Assembly: GCA_035714085.1 (NCBI GenBank)
Contig: DASTMP010000476.1
Location: forward strand, 10,813-74,812
DNA from: JAJVID01 sp035714085
GTDB taxonomy: Bacteria > Acidobacteriota > Blastocatellia > RBC074
Direction of reading: 5' to 3'
DNA: 64,000 nt
The notes under the pieces are model-generated. The model saw only the letters and a program-made list of their open reading frames with translations. It was not told where the DNA came from and did no database searches. A program made the translations under genes and the position numbers. This document shows, in pieces, positions 23,977-32,886 of this stretch (its first letter is position 1; every line of letters begins with the position of its first letter).

Positions 23977-25659
23977 ATGCCAAAACGAGGGCTTACCTTC
24001 GGCGTTTTCGTTACGATATTTTGGCTCTGCCTCGACGTTTCAACCCAGGCTCAGACCATAGACACGAAAACGAGAACGGCCACGATCTCGGGCCGCGTCG
24101 TGTTGAAAGGCGAGCCGGCGAGAAATGCGCTGGTCTATCTGCAGCCGCGGAGCTCGCCATTACCTGCCAATCCGGACGCATATTTGCGCGCGAGGACAGA
24201 CGAGAGCGGGCACTACCACATAGCGGGCGTCGCGGCGGGCGCCTACCTGGTCTTTGCGCTGGCTCCGGGGTTCATTTCCTCCGACACGCCTCGTCTGCAA
24301 GGCAAAACATTCAACGTGTCGGAAGGCGAGAACATCGAAAACGTCGATTTCGATCTCAAACAGGGCGGCGTGATAACGGGCCGCGTGACCGATTCTCAAG
24401 GGCGTCCGCTGGCCGATGAACGCGTCATGCTCAGCAGGTTTGACAAGAGCGGCCGGCTTCAATCGGATACTTTCTACGGCCCCAATTTCGATATGTTTCA
24501 CACCGATGATCGCGGCGTCTACCGCATTTATGGCCTGCCCGAGGGGCGCTATCTGGTCAGCGTGGGAGCGCGGCAGTCAATCGGTATGGTTACCTCTGGG
24601 GGGACTTTCTACCCGCGCACTTTTCACCCCGACGCCACAAATGAATCCGAAGCCAAGGTGATCGAAGTCGGCGAAGGATCCGAGAGCTCGAATATTGACA
24701 TTACCGTTCTCGAGGCGAGAAAGGCTCGCGCCGTTTCTGGTCGAGTGATCAATGCCGAAACCGGGCAACCAGTCGCGGGAGTCGAGATCACCTGGAGCTT
24801 GGTGTCCGCCGATGGCAAGGTCACCAGCGCCTGGGGACCGAACGGCGATAAATCGAGGACGAACGGAGAGTTTCATCTGAAAGGCATGGCGCCGGGAAAA
24901 TATGGGATCTTCCCTCGTGGCGGCGGTGACAACGAATTTTTCGGCGAGTCAGTGATGTGCGATCTGAGCGAGGGCGACGCGAGCGGCGTGGAGATCAAAG
25001 TTCGTCCGGGAGGCTCGATCAGTGGCCTCGTCGTTATCGAGGGGACGAACGATAGGATGGCGCTGGCGAAATTGCCGCAACTCTATCTCAATATCAGTGT
25101 CCGGCCGGACCAATCCAGCTTGACGAGAATGGATAATCCGAAGATCAACGCCGATGGAAGTTTTCGCATCAGCGGGTTGCCGCCGTGCAGCGCGCGTATT
25201 CAGTATTACCAGAGGCCTGAAGCTCGCGGTCTTGCGATGGCCCGTGTCGAGCGCAACGGCGCGCCTGTGGGCGATGGGATTAAAGTAGGCGCGGGCGAGC
25301 AGGTAACAGGAGTGCAAGTCGTCCTGACATACGCGACCTTTACGTTGCGCGGAGAGGTGAAGATCACTGGAGGCGCTCTGCCCGCCGGACAGAATCTCCA
25401 TGCCTACGTCAGAAGGGCGGATCAGAAGACCACTCTTACGGACGCGGCAGTAGACGCGCGCGGACAGTTCGTCATCGATGGGCTTACTCCAGGCGAATAT
25501 GAAGTGACGGTCTGGCCTATTTGGTATGAGGGCGCCGATCCGATTGATCCGCGGATTGCGAAGGCGCTGTCATCTGCTAAAGAGAGAGTCATTATCAATA
25601 GCGGCGATCAGCGTGTGACATTTGTGGTCGACCTGGGCAAGAAGGAGGGAGACCGATGA
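23977..25659 (+). CDS. Array gene A4: secreted five-module protein
   Basis: A 560-residue type-A protein of the second A subgroup, marked by TISGRVVLKGEPARNALVYLQ (compare A5 and A6). Signal peptide about 1-24 (DVSTQAQT). The modules include GGVITGRVTDSQGRPLADE with TDDRGVYRIYGLPEGRYLVSVG, and FTLRGEVKITGGALPAGQ near the end. GAGGAGG lies just before the ATG. The stop overlaps B4 by ATGA. A4 is the first of the group to use the 'DESGHYHIAGV' type of first-module turn. Confidence 0.85.
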   Translation: MPKRGLTFGVFVTIFWLCLDVSTQAQTIDTKTRTATISGRVVLKGEPARNALVYLQPRSSPLPANPDAYLRARTDESGHYHIAGVAAGAYLVFALAPGFISSDTPRLQGKTFNVSEGENIENVDFDLKQGGVITGRVTDSQGRPLADERVMLSRFDKSGRLQSDTFYGPNFDMFHTDDRGVYRIYGLPEGRYLVSVGARQSIGMVTSGGTFYPRTFHPDATNESEAKVIEVGEGSESSNIDITVLEARKARAVSGRVINAETGQPVAGVEITWSLVSADGKVTSAWGPNGDKSRTNGEFHLKGMAPGKYGIFPRGGGDNEFFGESVMCDLSEGDASGVEIKVRPGGSISGLVVIEGTNDRMALAKLPQLYLNISVRPDQSSLTRMDNPKINADGSFRISGLPPCSARIQYYQRPEARGLAMARVERNGAPVGDGIKVGAGEQVTGVQVVLTYATFTLRGEVKITGGALPAGQNLHAYVRRADQKTTLTDAAVDARGQFVIDGLTPGEYEVTVWPIWYEGADPIDPRIAKALSSAKERVIINSGDQRVTFVVDLGKKEGDR

Positions 25660-27497
25660 AAAAGAGACAGGTAGACAGAGGGATGGAGAGACAGAGGGAC
25701 AGAGAGACTGGGCGACTGGGCGACTGGGCGACTGGGCGAAATTTTCGCCTCATCGCCTCGCCGCCTCGTCGCCTCGTCGCCCCGTCTCTTTGTCTCTTTC
25801 TCTTCTCGTTGTTCATCCCACTTATAGCAAATGCGCAGACGGGCGAGATCACGGGTCGAGTCGTAAGCGAGGACGGAGGCGGAATACCGAATATGACGGT
25901 CTATATGAGGCCTATCGGTCCAGGTCAGCGCGTGGCGTCGAACAATCAACCGGAGATCGCCGTCACCGATGAGGGCGGCAATTTCAAGTTCACGGGACTC
26001 GCGTCGCGCCAATACTCGGTTAACGTTTCCGCCGGGAAGGGCTATATCAATCGCCCAGTCCCGGCCTCTGAAAGAACTCTCCCTCGCGCTTACAGCCCCG
26101 GCGACCACGTCACATTCACGCTGGTCAGAGGCGGCGTGATCACGGGCCGTGTGACGACTTCGACCGGCGAGCCGATGATCGGCGTGCAGGTCAGCGCGAT
26201 GAGTGTGAGGAGGAATTCAAATGGCAATTCCGTGCGGGACTTCTTAAGCGGTAGCCCGCGCACAACCGATGATCGCGGCGTCTATCGATTTTACGGACTT
26301 GCGCCGGGAACTTACGTCGTCTACACGCGGGGCAATATGGTCGGATCGCCGATCTCGGCTTACGACGGCTACGCGCCGACATATCATCCGTCATCGCCGC
26401 GCGAGACCGCCGCCGAGATCGCGGTCACGAGCGGCGGCGAGGCGACCGGAGTTGACATACGCTATCTCGGCGAACGCGGCCACACGATCAGCGGCGTGGT
26501 CACCGACCCCTCGCTGGCGGCGCCAAACGCCAGGACATCAGTCGCGCTATACAACGCCTCGACAGGCTTTCAGGCCGGAACGTCGTCCGTTCGGCCCGGC
26601 GAAGCTCAAAGCGGTTTCGCGATCCTTGGTGTGACCGACGGCGAGTACGAGATCATCGCGCGGCGCTTCATGGCTGAGAATGAATACTTCACTTCGCCGC
26701 CTCATCGCATTACGGTCAGAGGCGCTGACCTAAGCGGGATCGAGTTGAGGCTCGCGCCTACAGCCATGGTTTCCGGCAAGGTCGTCGAAGCTTTACCAAA
26801 GGTCTGCGAGAGCGACCGCAAATCCTCGTTGGAAGACATAATCGTTTCGGCCCGTCGCGCCACGAAGGCGGCACCGTCATTGTGGTTTTTGAGGCCCTAT
26901 CTATACACAGGCTCGATGAATGACAAGGGCGAATTCACAATCAATAGACTCGACCCGGACAATTATTTCATCACCGCGCGATTGCTTGATGAAAGCCGCT
27001 ACGTCAAATCAATCGCCGCCCCAGCCGCGACCGCAAGAAGAAGCTCCCTCAGACCTGTGGCGACCTATGATGTCGCGCGCAGCGGGTTGGCGGTGAAATC
27101 GGGCGACAGAATGACAGGTTTGATCGTGACCATTGCCGATGGGGCGGCGAGCATGCGCGGCAAGGTCGCGCCGGAGAACGAAGGTTCAAGGCTGCCTGCA
27201 AGGATGATCGTTCTCATCGTCCCGGCTGAAACGGCGGCGGCTAACGATCTCTTGCGCTACGGCGAGGTCGCAGTAGGCAAAGACAACGCGTTCGAGTTCA
27301 AAAATATGGCGCCGGGCAAATACCGCCTGCTCGTACGCGCAGCGCCGGACGATGAACCGACCGATAGCCCGCCTGCGCCCATCGCCTGGGACGCCAATGA
27401 GCGCGCAAAGCTTTGGAAAGAGGCCGAGAAAATGAACGTCGAAGTTGAATTGAAGCCTTGCCAACGCGTGACGGATCAGGTCGTGAAATACCGATAG
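25656..27497 (+). CDS. Array gene B4: secreted protein with N-terminus encoded by a word palindrome
   Basis: A 613-residue type-B protein. Its first ~43 residues (repeated QRDRETG/RLGDWATG units, then RLIASPPRRLVAPS) are encoded by a large word palindrome. The hydrophobic signal core SLCLFLFSLFIPLIANAQ follows and is itself partly encoded by the right arm. The mature protein starts TGEITGRVVSEDGGGIPN and has the usual five modules; module 4 holds the Cys in PKVCESDRKSSLEDI and the tail holds ELKPCQRVTDQVVKYR. No good internal start is obvious, because GGAGGGAGACCG precedes ATG 25656. Confidence 0.83.
   Translation: MKKRQVDRGMERQRDRETGRLGDWATGRNFRLIASPPRRLVAPSLCLFLFSLFIPLIANAQTGEITGRVVSEDGGGIPNMTVYMRPIGPGQRVASNNQPEIAVTDEGGNFKFTGLASRQYSVNVSAGKGYINRPVPASERTLPRAYSPGDHVTFTLVRGGVITGRVTTSTGEPMIGVQVSAMSVRRNSNGNSVRDFLSGSPRTTDDRGVYRFYGLAPGTYVVYTRGNMVGSPISAYDGYAPTYHPSSPRETAAEIAVTSGGEATGVDIRYLGERGHTISGVVTDPSLAAPNARTSVALYNASTGFQAGTSSVRPGEAQSGFAILGVTDGEYEIIARRFMAENEYFTSPPHRITVRGADLSGIELRLAPTAMVSGKVVEALPKVCESDRKSSLEDIIVSARRATKAAPSLWFLRPYLYTGSMNDKGEFTINRLDPDNYFITARLLDESRYVKSIAAPAATARRSSLRPVATYDVARSGLAVKSGDRMTGLIVTIADGAASMRGKVAPENEGSRLPARMIVLIVPAETAAANDLLRYGEVAVGKDNAFEFKNMAPGKYRLLVRAAPDDEPTDSPPAPIAWDANERAKLWKEAEKMNVEVELKPCQRVTDQVVKYR
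25662..25806. repeat. Word palindrome inside the B4 signal-peptide codons
   Basis: The left arm has GACAGAGG words and then four tandem ACTGGGCG octamers. The right arm, after AAATTTT, has CGCCTCGT octamers and then GTCTCTTT words, the approximate reverse complement. The whole unit is in frame and translated. An equivalent unit with changed words is in B5. Confidence 0.8.
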
Positions 27498-27510
27498 ATA
27501 AGGAGGTCAT

Positions 27511-29193
27511 ATGCAAAAGCTCAGTTTTGCGCTCAGCATTCTCGTTCTGCCTTTCGCCTTTCATTCGGTTCGAGCTCAAGCCGCCCAGACAAAAGCCGGG
27601 ACGGCCATGGTCTCCGGCCGCGTCACTTTGAAGGGCGAGCCTGCGCGCGGCGTGATGGTTGTATTGCAGAAGCAGAACCAGATCGCTTCCAATACGCCTC
27701 GCGCCAAGACTGATGAGAGCGGACGGTTTCACTTCAGCGGCGTCCCCGCCGGAAGATATTCGGTCTACGCCGCCGCGCCGGGATACGTCTCGCCCGAAGA
27801 CACTAATATCAGCATGCGCGGCAAGACGATCAACCTCGCTGATGGCGAGAAGGTCGAAAACGTCGACCTCGAAATCAAGCGCGGCGGCGTGATAGCCGGA
27901 CGAGTCATCGATTCACAGGGCCGGCCGGTGATCGAAGAAAGGATAAATCTCAGCAAGGTTGACGCGAACAATCGGCCTCGGGCCTCATTCGTAAACGGCG
28001 CGAACTACGAGATGTACCAGACCGATGACCGTGGCTTCTACCGCATTTACGGGCTGCCCGAAGGACGCTATCTGGTCAGCGTCGGGTATGCGGTGAGTTC
28101 CGGTTCGGCCATAGTTGCTTCAAGACGTGAATACTATCCGCGCGTCTTTTACCCGAATGCGACCAGTGAATCAGAGGCGAAGGCGATCGAGGTCAGTGAA
28201 GATTCGGAGGCCACCAATATTGACATCATCGTAACCGATCCGAAACAGACCCACGACGTTTACGGGCGGGTGGTGGATGCCGGCAGCGGGCAGCCGGTTG
28301 CGGGCGTTGAGATCATGATTGCCGGGGCGTCTTCAGCGGGCGTATACACCGGCGGATATAGGGGAAGCGGAGCGCGGTCAGGGCCGAATGGAGAGTTTCG
28401 CCTATTCGGTGTGGCGCCGGGCAGGTATGCGATTCTCGCGCGCCCCGATGAATCGAGCAGCGGGTTTATCAGCGACCCCATGGTTGTCGACATCGGCGAA
28501 GACACGGTAACCGGCGTTGAGCTCAAAGTTCGGCAGGGCGCTACAATCAGCGGCGTTGTCGTCATCGAAGGAACGAACGATCCGAAAGTTCTCGCGAAAT
28601 TGTCGCAAATCGGTCTCTCGGGCATCGTCAGACCTACCACTCAGGGGCCGCCGCTCTCACCTAGTAGACTTGATATCAAAGTCAACGCCGACGGCAGTTT
28701 TCGCGTCGGCGGGTTACAGACGGGCAAGGCTTTTATTTCGTCGGTGAACATACGCGACCTCGTGGTTGCGCGAATCGAGCTCAACGGCGCGCCGGTAGAC
28801 CGTGGAATTGAGGTAGACGCGGGACAGCCGGTGACCGGCGTTCGAATCATTCTTGTTCATGGCTCGCTCGCGATTCGCGGCGAGTTGAAGTTAGTTGGCG
28901 GGGCGGCGCCGGCCGGCTGCAGGTTCTTCGCCACAGCGCGCAGTGTTGATCCTCCTTCGCTGAATACGCCAGGGGCGGAGATTGACGCGCGGGGACAGTT
29001 CGTCATCGAGAATTTGGCGCCGGGCGAATATGAGATCGGAGTCGCCCCGTATTACTCTCTGGATAGCCAGCCGTTGAGCCCGGAGATCAGACGACTGATT
29101 TCATCCGTCAAAGAGAGAGTCGTTCTCAGCGGCGCCAATCAACAGCAGGTCACGCTTGTACTTGACCTAAGCCAAAAGGTGAGAGACCAATGA
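27511..29193 (+). CDS. Array gene A5: secreted five-module protein
   Basis: A 560-residue type-A protein. The N-terminus is short and normal: MQKLSFALSILVLPFAFHSV, then RAQA. The mature protein begins GTAMVSGRVTLKGEPARGVM. It is very similar to A6 through the first ~170 residues and diverges later (FVNGANYEMYQ here, YFYTANYDLYQ in A6), so A5 and A6 are a recent tandem pair. AAGGAGG lies upstream of ATG. It is followed directly by A6 with ATGA overlap, with no B gene between. Confidence 0.87.
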   Translation: MQKLSFALSILVLPFAFHSVRAQAAQTKAGTAMVSGRVTLKGEPARGVMVVLQKQNQIASNTPRAKTDESGRFHFSGVPAGRYSVYAAAPGYVSPEDTNISMRGKTINLADGEKVENVDLEIKRGGVIAGRVIDSQGRPVIEERINLSKVDANNRPRASFVNGANYEMYQTDDRGFYRIYGLPEGRYLVSVGYAVSSGSAIVASRREYYPRVFYPNATSESEAKAIEVSEDSEATNIDIIVTDPKQTHDVYGRVVDAGSGQPVAGVEIMIAGASSAGVYTGGYRGSGARSGPNGEFRLFGVAPGRYAILARPDESSSGFISDPMVVDIGEDTVTGVELKVRQGATISGVVVIEGTNDPKVLAKLSQIGLSGIVRPTTQGPPLSPSRLDIKVNADGSFRVGGLQTGKAFISSVNIRDLVVARIELNGAPVDRGIEVDAGQPVTGVRIILVHGSLAIRGELKLVGGAAPAGCRFFATARSVDPPSLNTPGAEIDARGQFVIENLAPGEYEIGVAPYYSLDSQPLSPEIRRLISSVKERVVLSGANQQQVTLVLDLSQKVRDQ

Positions 29194-30932
29194 GAGAGAG
29201 ACAAAAAGACAAAGAGACAAGGGGACAAGGAGACAAAGGACGTCTTTTGCATAAGCTCAGTTTTATGCTCAGCATTCTCGTTCTGCCTTTCGCTTTTCAT
29301 TCGGTCCATGCTCAAGCCGCCCAGACGAAAACCGGGACGGCCATGGTCTCCGGCCGCGTCACTTTGAAGGGGGAGCCGGCGCGCGGCGTGATGGTTGTCT
29401 TGCAGACGCAGAACCAGACCGCGTCCAATTCGCCTCGCGCCAGGACTGATGAGAGCGGGCGTTTCAATTTCACCGGCATCCCCGCCGGAAGGTATTCGGT
29501 CTACGCCGCCGCGCCGGGATACGTCTCGCCCGAAGACACTAATTTCAACATGCGCGGCAAGACGCTCAATCTCGCTGACGGCGAGAAGGTCGAAAACGTC
29601 GACCTCGAAATCAAGCGCGGCGGTGTGATTGCTGGGAAGATCACCGATTCACAGGGCCGGCCAGTGATCGAAGAGCGGATCAATCTCATCAAGTTCGACG
29701 CGAACAATCAGCCTCGAGCCTACTACTTTTATACCGCGAACTATGATCTATACCAGACCGACGATCGTGGTTTCTATCGCATCTACGGGCTGCCCGAAGG
29801 GCGCTATCTGCTCAGCGTTGGATACGCGGCGAGTCCCGGTTCCGTCGCAATTACTTCCAGACGCGAATTTTATCCACGCGTCTTTTACTCTGATGCGACC
29901 AGCGAATCCGAGGCGAAAGTGATCAAGGTCAGTGAAGGTTCGGAGGCCGAGAATATCGACATCAACGTCCCCGATCCGAAACAGACCAGGGACGTTTACG
30001 GGCGGGTGGTGGACGCCGAAAACGGGCAATCAATTGCGGGCGTTGGAGTCGTGATTGTCGGGATGACCAGCGAGGGCAGATACACCGGAGGATATGCGGG
30101 AAGCGGATCTCGGTCGGGGCCGAACGGAGGGTTTCGCATATTCGGCGCTCTGCCGGGCAAATACGCGCTCATCGTCCGGCCTGAAGAAAGCAGCGGTTTT
30201 ATCAGCGATCCGGTTATCTTCGATATCAGTGAGGGAGATGCGACCGGCCTTGAGCTGAAAGTCCGACAGGGCGCTTCGATCAGCGGCCTCGCCGTCATCG
30301 AGGGAACGAACGACCCGAAAATTCTATCGAAATTGTCGCATGTCATTCTCTACGCCTACATCAAACCTACAAGCTCGAACGCGCCGCCCATGGGCGGCCG
30401 ACCTTTCAAAGTCAATGCCGACGGCAGTTTCCGCATCGAGGGATTACAAGCGGGAAAAGTGAGGATTATGGTAACAGGGCCGCAGGAAACGCGCGGTCTG
30501 ACTCTTGGTAGAACAGAATACAACGGGGCGCCGGCGCCTGAAGGGATAGATGTGAACTCAGGAGAGCCGGTGACCGGTGTTCGGCTCGTTCTGGTTTACG
30601 GCGCAATCACGCTCCGCGGCGAGGTGCAGATAGTTGGCGGCGTGTTTCCACCCGGTCAGAGGTTGCGCGCCATCGCGCGCAGTGTCGATCAGCCGATGCA
30701 GATTCCGCTCGGCATGGATGTCGATGCGCGAGGACAGTTTGTCATCGAGAATCTGACGCCTGGCGAATATGAGGTCAGAGTCATGCCCTCCTACTATCCT
30801 GATAGCCAGCCATTGAGCCGGGAGATAATGCGACGGCTTTCTTCGTTCAGAGAGAAAGTCGTTCTCGGCGGCGCCGATCAACAATCGATAACGCTTGTGA
30901 TTGATCTGAGTCAAAAGGAGAGAGACAGATGA
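29190..30932 (+). CDS. Array gene A6: A5 sister with inserted N-terminal words
   Basis: A 580-residue type-A protein. After the ATG there are ~19 extra charged residues (RERQKDKETRGQGDKG and more) before KLSFMLSILVLPFAFHSV, which matches A5 almost exactly. The extra codons are GAGACAAA/GGGACAAG-type repeats. The remainder is five modules as in A5. The insertion relative to A5 shows that the repeat entered, or grew, after the A5/A6 duplication. The stop overlaps B5 by ATGA. Confidence 0.86.
   Translation: MRERQKDKETRGQGDKGRLLHKLSFMLSILVLPFAFHSVHAQAAQTKTGTAMVSGRVTLKGEPARGVMVVLQTQNQTASNSPRARTDESGRFNFTGIPAGRYSVYAAAPGYVSPEDTNFNMRGKTLNLADGEKVENVDLEIKRGGVIAGKITDSQGRPVIEERINLIKFDANNQPRAYYFYTANYDLYQTDDRGFYRIYGLPEGRYLLSVGYAASPGSVAITSRREFYPRVFYSDATSESEAKVIKVSEGSEAENIDINVPDPKQTRDVYGRVVDAENGQSIAGVGVVIVGMTSEGRYTGGYAGSGSRSGPNGGFRIFGALPGKYALIVRPEESSGFISDPVIFDISEGDATGLELKVRQGASISGLAVIEGTNDPKILSKLSHVILYAYIKPTSSNAPPMGGRPFKVNADGSFRIEGLQAGKVRIMVTGPQETRGLTLGRTEYNGAPAPEGIDVNSGEPVTGVRLVLVYGAITLRGEVQIVGGVFPPGQRLRAIARSVDQPMQIPLGMDVDARGQFVIENLTPGEYEVRVMPSYYPDSQPLSREIMRRLSSFREKVVLGGADQQSITLVIDLSQKERDR
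29191..29250. repeat. Half word palindrome at the start of A6
   Basis: Tandem GAGACAAA, AGACAAAG and GGGACAAG words with only a short complementary end (GTCTTTT). It lies exactly between the ATG and the codons shared with A5, and looks like one arm of the element type seen in B4 and B5. Confidence 0.7.
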
Positions 30933-32779
30933 GAAGGAGACAAGAAGACAGAGGAATAGAGGGACAGAGGGACAGAGAGACTGGCCGACGAGGCGACGGG
31001 GCGACGGGGAGAGATTTTCGCCCAGTCGCCCCGGCGTCCAGTCGTCTCGTCGGCCAGTCTCTCTGTCTCGTTCTCTTCTCGCTGTTCATCCCACATATTG
31101 CAAAAGCGCAGACGGGAATGATCACTGGCCGCATCGTGAATGAAGAAGGGGCCGGAATGCCGGGAGTGGCCGTGTATCTGTTCCCGGTCGCCGCGGATCG
31201 TCGCACGGCGACGGGCTTTTCACAGAATCAGACCGCCACTGACGAAGACGGCAATTTCAAATTCACCGAACTAGCTCAGCGCGTCTATACGGTTGCACTG
31301 TCTTCGGCGAAAGGCTACGTGCAGCGCCCCGTTCCGATCAGCGAGAGACAGGACGGCGGTTATCATCGGGTCGGCGCCAACGTCACAATCACGATGATCA
31401 AAGGCGGCGCGATCACCGGCAGAGTCACGAACGCGATGGGCGAGCCGTTGATCAGCGTGCAGGTCAACGCGATAATGTTGCGCAACGCCGAGGGTATCCC
31501 GGTTCGCGGCGGCGGTCGTCCGAGGTTCACGGACGATCGCGGCGTCTATCGTATCTACGGACTGCAACCGGGAACTTACGTCGTCTTCACGCAAAACAGG
31601 TCGTCCGGCCCTTATCCTTCTCCTTACGACCAGGACGCGCCGACCTATCATCCGTCAGGGCCGCGCGAGACGGCGGCTGAGGTAATGGTCACGAGCGGCG
31701 GTGAAGTCAGCGGCGTTGACATCCGCTATCGCAGCGAGCCGGGCCACGTGGTCAGCGGCACAGTGACCGGCGGCGGCGAATCGTCCTCATCTTACTCCGG
31801 AGTCAGCGTATCGCTTACAAGCTCCACAGCCGGAGTCTCCTTTATCCCTTCCAACATCGTTCGCTCAGGCGACGGGAACAATGGATTTTCCATCAGCGGC
31901 GTGACCGATGGCGAGTATGAGATCACTGCTCGTCGCGGCGGATATAACAATGAGGAGCCGTTCGCTTCAGCGCCGCGCCGGATTGTCGTCAAGGGCGCGG
32001 ATGTCGGCGGGATCGAATTGAAACTCCTGCCGCTCGGCTCCATAACCGGAAGGTTCGCGTTGGAGGCCGCGCCCGCCGTCTGTGAAAGCAAGCGCAAATG
32101 GTCATTCGAAGAGGCGCTGCTCGCTATTCGCCACGAAACAAAACCGTCTGGCTCCGGTCCTGCTCGGAGCCAGACGTTCGCCAACGGCCTGACTGAAAAA
32201 GGCGAATTCACAGTCTACAACCTCGAACCCAATCGTTACTTCCTCGAACCGCGTCTGCCCAACGAAAACTGGTATGTGAAGGCGATCTCCGCTCCCGCTT
32301 CAACCACAGCGAGCGCCCGAGGCGCGGCGGCGCGCAACCCGTCGCCGGCTGATGTGGCCCGAAGCGGGATCGCATTGAAAGCGGGAGAGAAGGTATCAGG
32401 TGTAACGGTAACCATCGCCGACGGCGCGGGCGCCATAAGCGGAAAGGTCACTCCGGCCAAAGAAGGATCACGCCTGCCGGCGCGTTTGCGCGTTCACCTG
32501 GTTCCCGCCGAAACGTCCGCGGCCAATGACTTGTTGCGCTACGCCGAAGCGTTTGCGCGAAGCGATGGCTCATTTTCATTGAGCAACATCGCTCCCGGCA
32601 AATACTGGTTGATTGCGCGCGCCGCGCCGGAGGACGAACCGAGCGACGGACCGCCCGCGCCTGTCGCCTGGGACGCCAATGAGCGCGCGAAGCTTCGAAA
32701 AGAGGCCGAGGCGATGAAGATCGAAGTCGAATTGAAGTCTTGCCAGCGCATCACGGATCAGATTGTGAAACAATATTAG
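30929..32779 (+). CDS. Array gene B5: secreted protein with palindrome-encoded N-terminus
   Basis: A 616-residue type-B protein and the last gene of the array. As in B4, the first ~45 residues (GQRDRETGRRGDGATG, then RPVAPASSRLVGQS) come from a word palindrome, and the signal core SLCLVLFSLFIPHIAKAQ follows. The mature protein begins TGMITGRIVNEEGAGMPG. Five modules, the module-4 Cys in PAVCESKRKWSFEEALL and the tail Cys in ELKSCQRITDQIV are all present. The stop is followed at once by a CACAGAG-type palindrome that may end the operon. Confidence 0.83.
   Translation: MRRRQEDRGIEGQRDRETGRRGDGATGRDFRPVAPASSRLVGQSLCLVLFSLFIPHIAKAQTGMITGRIVNEEGAGMPGVAVYLFPVAADRRTATGFSQNQTATDEDGNFKFTELAQRVYTVALSSAKGYVQRPVPISERQDGGYHRVGANVTITMIKGGAITGRVTNAMGEPLISVQVNAIMLRNAEGIPVRGGGRPRFTDDRGVYRIYGLQPGTYVVFTQNRSSGPYPSPYDQDAPTYHPSGPRETAAEVMVTSGGEVSGVDIRYRSEPGHVVSGTVTGGGESSSSYSGVSVSLTSSTAGVSFIPSNIVRSGDGNNGFSISGVTDGEYEITARRGGYNNEEPFASAPRRIVVKGADVGGIELKLLPLGSITGRFALEAAPAVCESKRKWSFEEALLAIRHETKPSGSGPARSQTFANGLTEKGEFTVYNLEPNRYFLEPRLPNENWYVKAISAPASTTASARGAAARNPSPADVARSGIALKAGEKVSGVTVTIADGAGAISGKVTPAKEGSRLPARLRVHLVPAETSAANDLLRYAEAFARSDGSFSLSNIAPGKYWLIARAAPEDEPSDGPPAPVAWDANERAKLRKEAEAMKIEVELKSCQRITDQIVKQY
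30935..31080. repeat. Word palindrome inside the B5 signal-peptide codons
   Basis: A perfect stem of about 22 bp, running through GACAGAGAGACTGGCC and GACGAG, pairs with its complement ending GGCCAGTCTCTCTGTC. ACGGGGCG-type octamers flank an AGATTTTCG loop. It is in frame and translated, at the same place as the element in B4. Confidence 0.85.
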
Positions 32780-32845
32780 CCACAGAGGGCACAGAGAACA
32801 CAGAGAAATCATTTATATTCTTTGTGTCCTCTGTGTGCTCTGTGG
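32780..32845. repeat. Word palindrome (CACAGAG words) at the end of the array
   Basis: The left arm is CCACAGAGGG, CACAGAGAA, CACAGAGAA (9-nt words). The right arm is TTTGTGTCCTCTGTGTGC then TCTGTGGC. It begins at the B5 stop codon and ends 42 bases before the Rieske gene. A plausible terminator for the ~17.8-kb array transcript. Confidence 0.8.
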
Positions 32846-32886
32846 CTATTCTTCCATATGAAAACCATTGTAAGGAGCCGCGAGCC

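Noticed and set aside
23977..24419. An overlapping plus-strand frame within A4 with an Arg-rich product.
   Set aside because: Out of frame with the signal peptide and modules of A4; typical high-GC alternate-frame shadow.
25662..31080. Short tandem octamers in the array genes as a possible CRISPR or phase-variation tract.
   Set aside because: The words are degenerate and arranged as two complementary arms, and 8-nt unit changes would shift the frame. No spacer structure is present. They are reported instead as word palindromes.
15007..32779. The array as a non-ribosomal or polyketide assembly line because of repeated modules.
   Set aside because: No adenylation, condensation, ketosynthase or carrier motifs; the repeats are beta-sandwich modules behind signal peptides.
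32740..32886. An extended N-terminus of the Rieske oxygenase starting at 32740.
   Set aside because: It would be encoded by the end of B5 and a word palindrome; the GTG at 32887 has AAGGAG at good spacing and begins at the family's usual N-terminus.
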